Of a DNA stretch of 64,000 nt, positions 61,819 through 64,000 are shown in pieces (within the stretch, counting starts at the first letter, position 1; each line of letters starts with the position of its first letter). Both the position numbers and the translations under genes were made by a program. Origin of the DNA: Curtobacterium sp. PhB115 (lineage in GTDB: Bacteria; Actinomycetota; Actinomycetes; Actinomycetales; Microbacteriaceae); contig NZ_RJKR01000013.1 of NCBI RefSeq assembly GCF_003752025.1, positions 140,607-204,606 on the forward strand, given 5' to 3'. The notes under the pieces were generated by a model. It was not told where the DNA came from and did not search any database. It saw only the letters and a program-made list of their open reading frames with translations.

Positions 61819-63759
61819 GTGAGCCTGCTCGCCAGCATCACGTCGCCGCGCGACCTGAAGCGTCTCTCCGACGCGCAGATGACCGAACTCGCCGCCGAGA
61901 TCCGACGGTTCCTCGTCGCGGAGGTCGCGAAGACCGGCGGGCACCTCGGGCCGAACCTCGGCGTCGTGGAGCTGACCCTCGCGATGCACCGCGTGTTCGA
62001 CTCGCCGAACGACCCGTTCGTGTTCGACACGGGGCACCAGTCGTACGTGCACAAGCTCGTCACCGGGCGGCAGGACTTCTCGGCGCTGCGCGAGCGCGGC
62101 GGGATCGCGGGCTACCCGCAGCGGAGCGAGTCCGAGCACGACATCGTCGAGTCCTCGCACGCGTCGTCCTCGCTGTCCTGGGCGGACGGCATCTCCCGCG
62201 CCTTCGGGCAGACCGGGCAGACCGACCGCACCGTCGTCGCGGTCGTCGGCGACGGCGCCCTCACCGGCGGGATGACGTGGGAGGCGCTCAACAACATCTC
62301 CGACGACAACGACCGTCGCCTGGTCATCGTGGTGAACGACAACGGGCGGTCCTACGCGCCGACCATCGGCGGCATGGCGCGGTTCCTGAGCTCGATGCGC
62401 ACGCGGCGTGAGTACCGGGCGCTGTACGAGACCTCCCGGGCCGTGGCTGACCGGTTCGGCGCCCCCGGCCGAGCCGTGTACCGCGGGATGCGCGGCGGTC
62501 TGCACGGTTTCCTGTCCCGGTTCACGAACAACGAAGCGCTGTACTCGAACCTCGACATCAAGTACATCGGGCCGGTCAACGGGCACGACCAGCGTGCGAT
62601 GGAAGCGGCGCTCCGGCAGGCGAAGGCCTACGGCGCCCCGACGATCGTGCACGCGATCACCGAGAAGGGGCACGGGTTCGAGCCCGCCCTGCGCGACCAG
62701 GCCGACCAGTTCCACGCCGTCGGGCACATCGACCCGGAGACGGGGGAGTCGCTCGACGCGGCGTCGGGTCCGTCGTGGACGTCGGTTTTCGCGTCTTCCC
62801 TGGCCGATGCCGGCGCCTCGGATCCGCGGATCGTCGCCATCACGGCGGCGATGCTCCGACCGACCGGGCTGCACCTGTTCCAGGAGCAGCACCCTGACCG
62901 CGTGTACGACGTCGGGATCGCCGAGCAGCACGCCGTGACCACCGCCGCGGGCCTGGCGTACGGCGGCCTGCACCCCGTGGTGGCGCTCTACGCGACCTTC
63001 ATCAACCGGGCGTTCGACCAGGTGCTGATGGACGTCGCCCTGCACAAGGCCGGCGTCACGTTCGTCCTCGACCGTGCCGGGATCACCGGACCGGACGGGC
63101 CGTCGCACCACGGCATGTGGGACCTCGCGTTGCTGCAGGTCGTGCCGGGGATCCGGATCGCGGCACCCCGTGACGCCACGACCCTGCGGGAGGAGTTCCG
63201 CGAGGCGATCGCCGTCGACGACGCGCCCACCGTGCTGCGGTGGTCGAAGGGGCAGGTCGGGCCGGACATCCCCGCGCTGCGTCGGCTGCCCGACGGCGTG
63301 GACGTGCTGCATGCGCCCGGCGCCGCCGCCGAAGAGGACGTCTTGTTCGTGGCGGTCGGGTCGATGGTCCCGGTCGCGCTCGAGGCCGCGTCGTTGCTCG
63401 AGGCGCAGGGCATCGGTGTCACCGTCGTCGACCCGCGGTGGGTCGTGCCGATCCCGGTGTCGCTCATCGACCTGTCCCGTTCGCACCGGCTGGTCATCAC
63501 GATCGAGGACGGCGTGCGCGTCGGCGGCGTCGGGACCCGGCTGCGGCAGGACCTGCGCGCCGCCGGCGTCGACACCGGGGTGAACGAGCTCGGGCTGCCG
63601 GACGAGTTCATCGACCACGCGAGCCGGTCGCAGATCCTCGCCGACGTGGGGTTGACGGCGCAGGCGATCGCGCGGGACGTCATCGACCAGGTCGTCGGGA
63701 CGAAGTTGCCGCAGGCGAAGCCCGCTCGTTCCCGCGAGTCCGCGGCGTCCGACCGCTAG
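61819..63759 (+). CDS. dxs: 1-deoxy-D-xylulose-5-phosphate synthase
   Basis: 646 residues from GTG 61819, set by AAAGGAG at 61807-61813. Thiamine-diphosphate motif GDGALTGGMTWEALNN to NDNGRSYAPTIGG, GHQSYVHKLVTGR near the N terminus, the catalytic His region SSHASSSLSWADG, the Glu in YDVGIAEQHAV, and transketolase blocks DRAGITGPDGPSHHG and VDPRWVVPIP. It condenses pyruvate and glyceraldehyde-3-phosphate, the first step of the MEP route to isoprenoids. Gene complete. The stop is at 63757-63759. Confidence 0.97.
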   Translation: MSLLASITSPRDLKRLSDAQMTELAAEIRRFLVAEVAKTGGHLGPNLGVVELTLAMHRVFDSPNDPFVFDTGHQSYVHKLVTGRQDFSALRERGGIAGYPQRSESEHDIVESSHASSSLSWADGISRAFGQTGQTDRTVVAVVGDGALTGGMTWEALNNISDDNDRRLVIVVNDNGRSYAPTIGGMARFLSSMRTRREYRALYETSRAVADRFGAPGRAVYRGMRGGLHGFLSRFTNNEALYSNLDIKYIGPVNGHDQRAMEAALRQAKAYGAPTIVHAITEKGHGFEPALRDQADQFHAVGHIDPETGESLDAASGPSWTSVFASSLADAGASDPRIVAITAAMLRPTGLHLFQEQHPDRVYDVGIAEQHAVTTAAGLAYGGLHPVVALYATFINRAFDQVLMDVALHKAGVTFVLDRAGITGPDGPSHHGMWDLALLQVVPGIRIAAPRDATTLREEFREAIAVDDAPTVLRWSKGQVGPDIPALRRLPDGVDVLHAPGAAAEEDVLFVAVGSMVPVALEAASLLEAQGIGVTVVDPRWVVPIPVSLIDLSRSHRLVITIEDGVRVGGVGTRLRQDLRAAGVDTGVNELGLPDEFIDHASRSQILADVGLTAQAIARDVIDQVVGTKLPQAKPARSRESAASDR

Positions 63760-63780
63760 CCGCTGCCCGCGCGGCTGCTG

Positions 63781-64000
63781 CCGGTCGTCGTGCTCCGAAG
63801 CCGCAGTCCCGCGTCGCGCCCCCGCGCGGGCGTCGCCGGTCGTCGTGCTCCGACGCTGCAGTCCCGCGTCGCGCCCCCGCGCGGGCGTGGGGCCCCCCCC
63901 GGGGGGGGGGGGCCCCCCCCCCCCGGGGGCGCCCCCCCCCCGGGGGGGGGGGGGGCGGGGGCGGCCCCGCGCGGGGGGGGGGGGGGCGGGCCCCAGAAAC
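63781..64000. other. 55-bp duplicate followed by G/C homopolymer, likely faulty contig end
   Basis: Two units of about 55 bp start at 63781 and 63836 (CCGGTCGTCGTGCTCCGA...). From about 63888 the sequence is almost only runs of C and G up to 14 long. No gene is present. This resembles low-quality read ends rather than real sequence. Confidence 0.8.

Overview
The window is high-GC DNA (roughly 70% G+C by eye) with dense ATGA-overlapping operons, many GTG and TTG starts and several genes that look leaderless. The gene content is that of a Gram-positive actinobacterium of the family Microbacteriaceae, most likely Curtobacterium or a close relative. Supporting markers are sepH, the DUF4193, DUF3093, DUF3710, DUF3159 and DUF4191 families, polyphosphate glucokinase, a glnA2-glnE pair, a GlnR-type box and a DtxR/IdeR-type iron box. 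The genus is inferred from gene order and is not proven.

Layout. 1-5000: the end of an unknown gene, a zinc-ribbon/nuclease-like protein, an alpha/beta hydrolase fused to a gluconate-dehydrogenase-subunit-3-like domain that overlaps a GMC oxidoreductase, and a GIY-YIG-like protein. 5000-7000: an iron/heme unit (siderophore-interacting protein, divergent heme oxygenase and DUF2470) around a shared iron box. 7000-19000: BCCT transporter, ppc, Bcr/CflA-type MFS pump, an anti-sigma/antagonist pair, AraC regulator, RBBP9-like hydrolase, a low-complexity protein, Nif3 and its coiled-coil partner. 19000-22500: rnpB, ppgK, map, a small SPOR-like protein and an acyltransferase. 22600-27000: glnA2-glnE. 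27461-32131: a three-gene exopolysaccharide operon (processive GT2 synthase, membrane-anchored GH26, UDP-glucose dehydrogenase). 32600-42700: glnA1 with a GlnR box, RDD protein, a large repeat field, DUF4191, a kinase-like remnant, sucB, lpdA, pepA and a PAC2 protein. 43000-47800: MFS transporter, primary sigma factor, MurT-like and GatD-like pair. 47800-54500: DUF7455, parE, convergent parC and a phosphodiesterase. 54500-63800: sepH, DUF4193, DUF3093, dut, DUF3710, DUF3159, acnA and dxs. The last ~110 bases are G/C homopolymer and look like a bad contig end.

How the genes work together. Nitrogen: glnA1 (with the adenylylation Tyr), glnA2 (Trp at that site), glnE and a GlnR box form an assimilation circuit split over two loci. 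Central carbon: ppc, acnA, sucB and lpdA feed the TCA cycle. Envelope: the MurT/GatD-like pair, the EPS operon, the acyltransferase and dxs (isoprenoids) serve wall and surface. Iron: sip and hmuO share an iron operator.

Two points stand out. First, the MurT/GatD-like pair contains no cysteine at all: the GatD nucleophile Cys is replaced by Gly and the MurT zinc cysteines are missing. Group-B peptidoglycan, typical of this family, attaches its cross-bridge to the very D-Glu alpha-carboxyl that MurT activates, so a repurposed bridge ligase is a testable idea. Second, intergenic regions are full of long palindromes of at least three sequence families, plus several tandem-repeat arrays.
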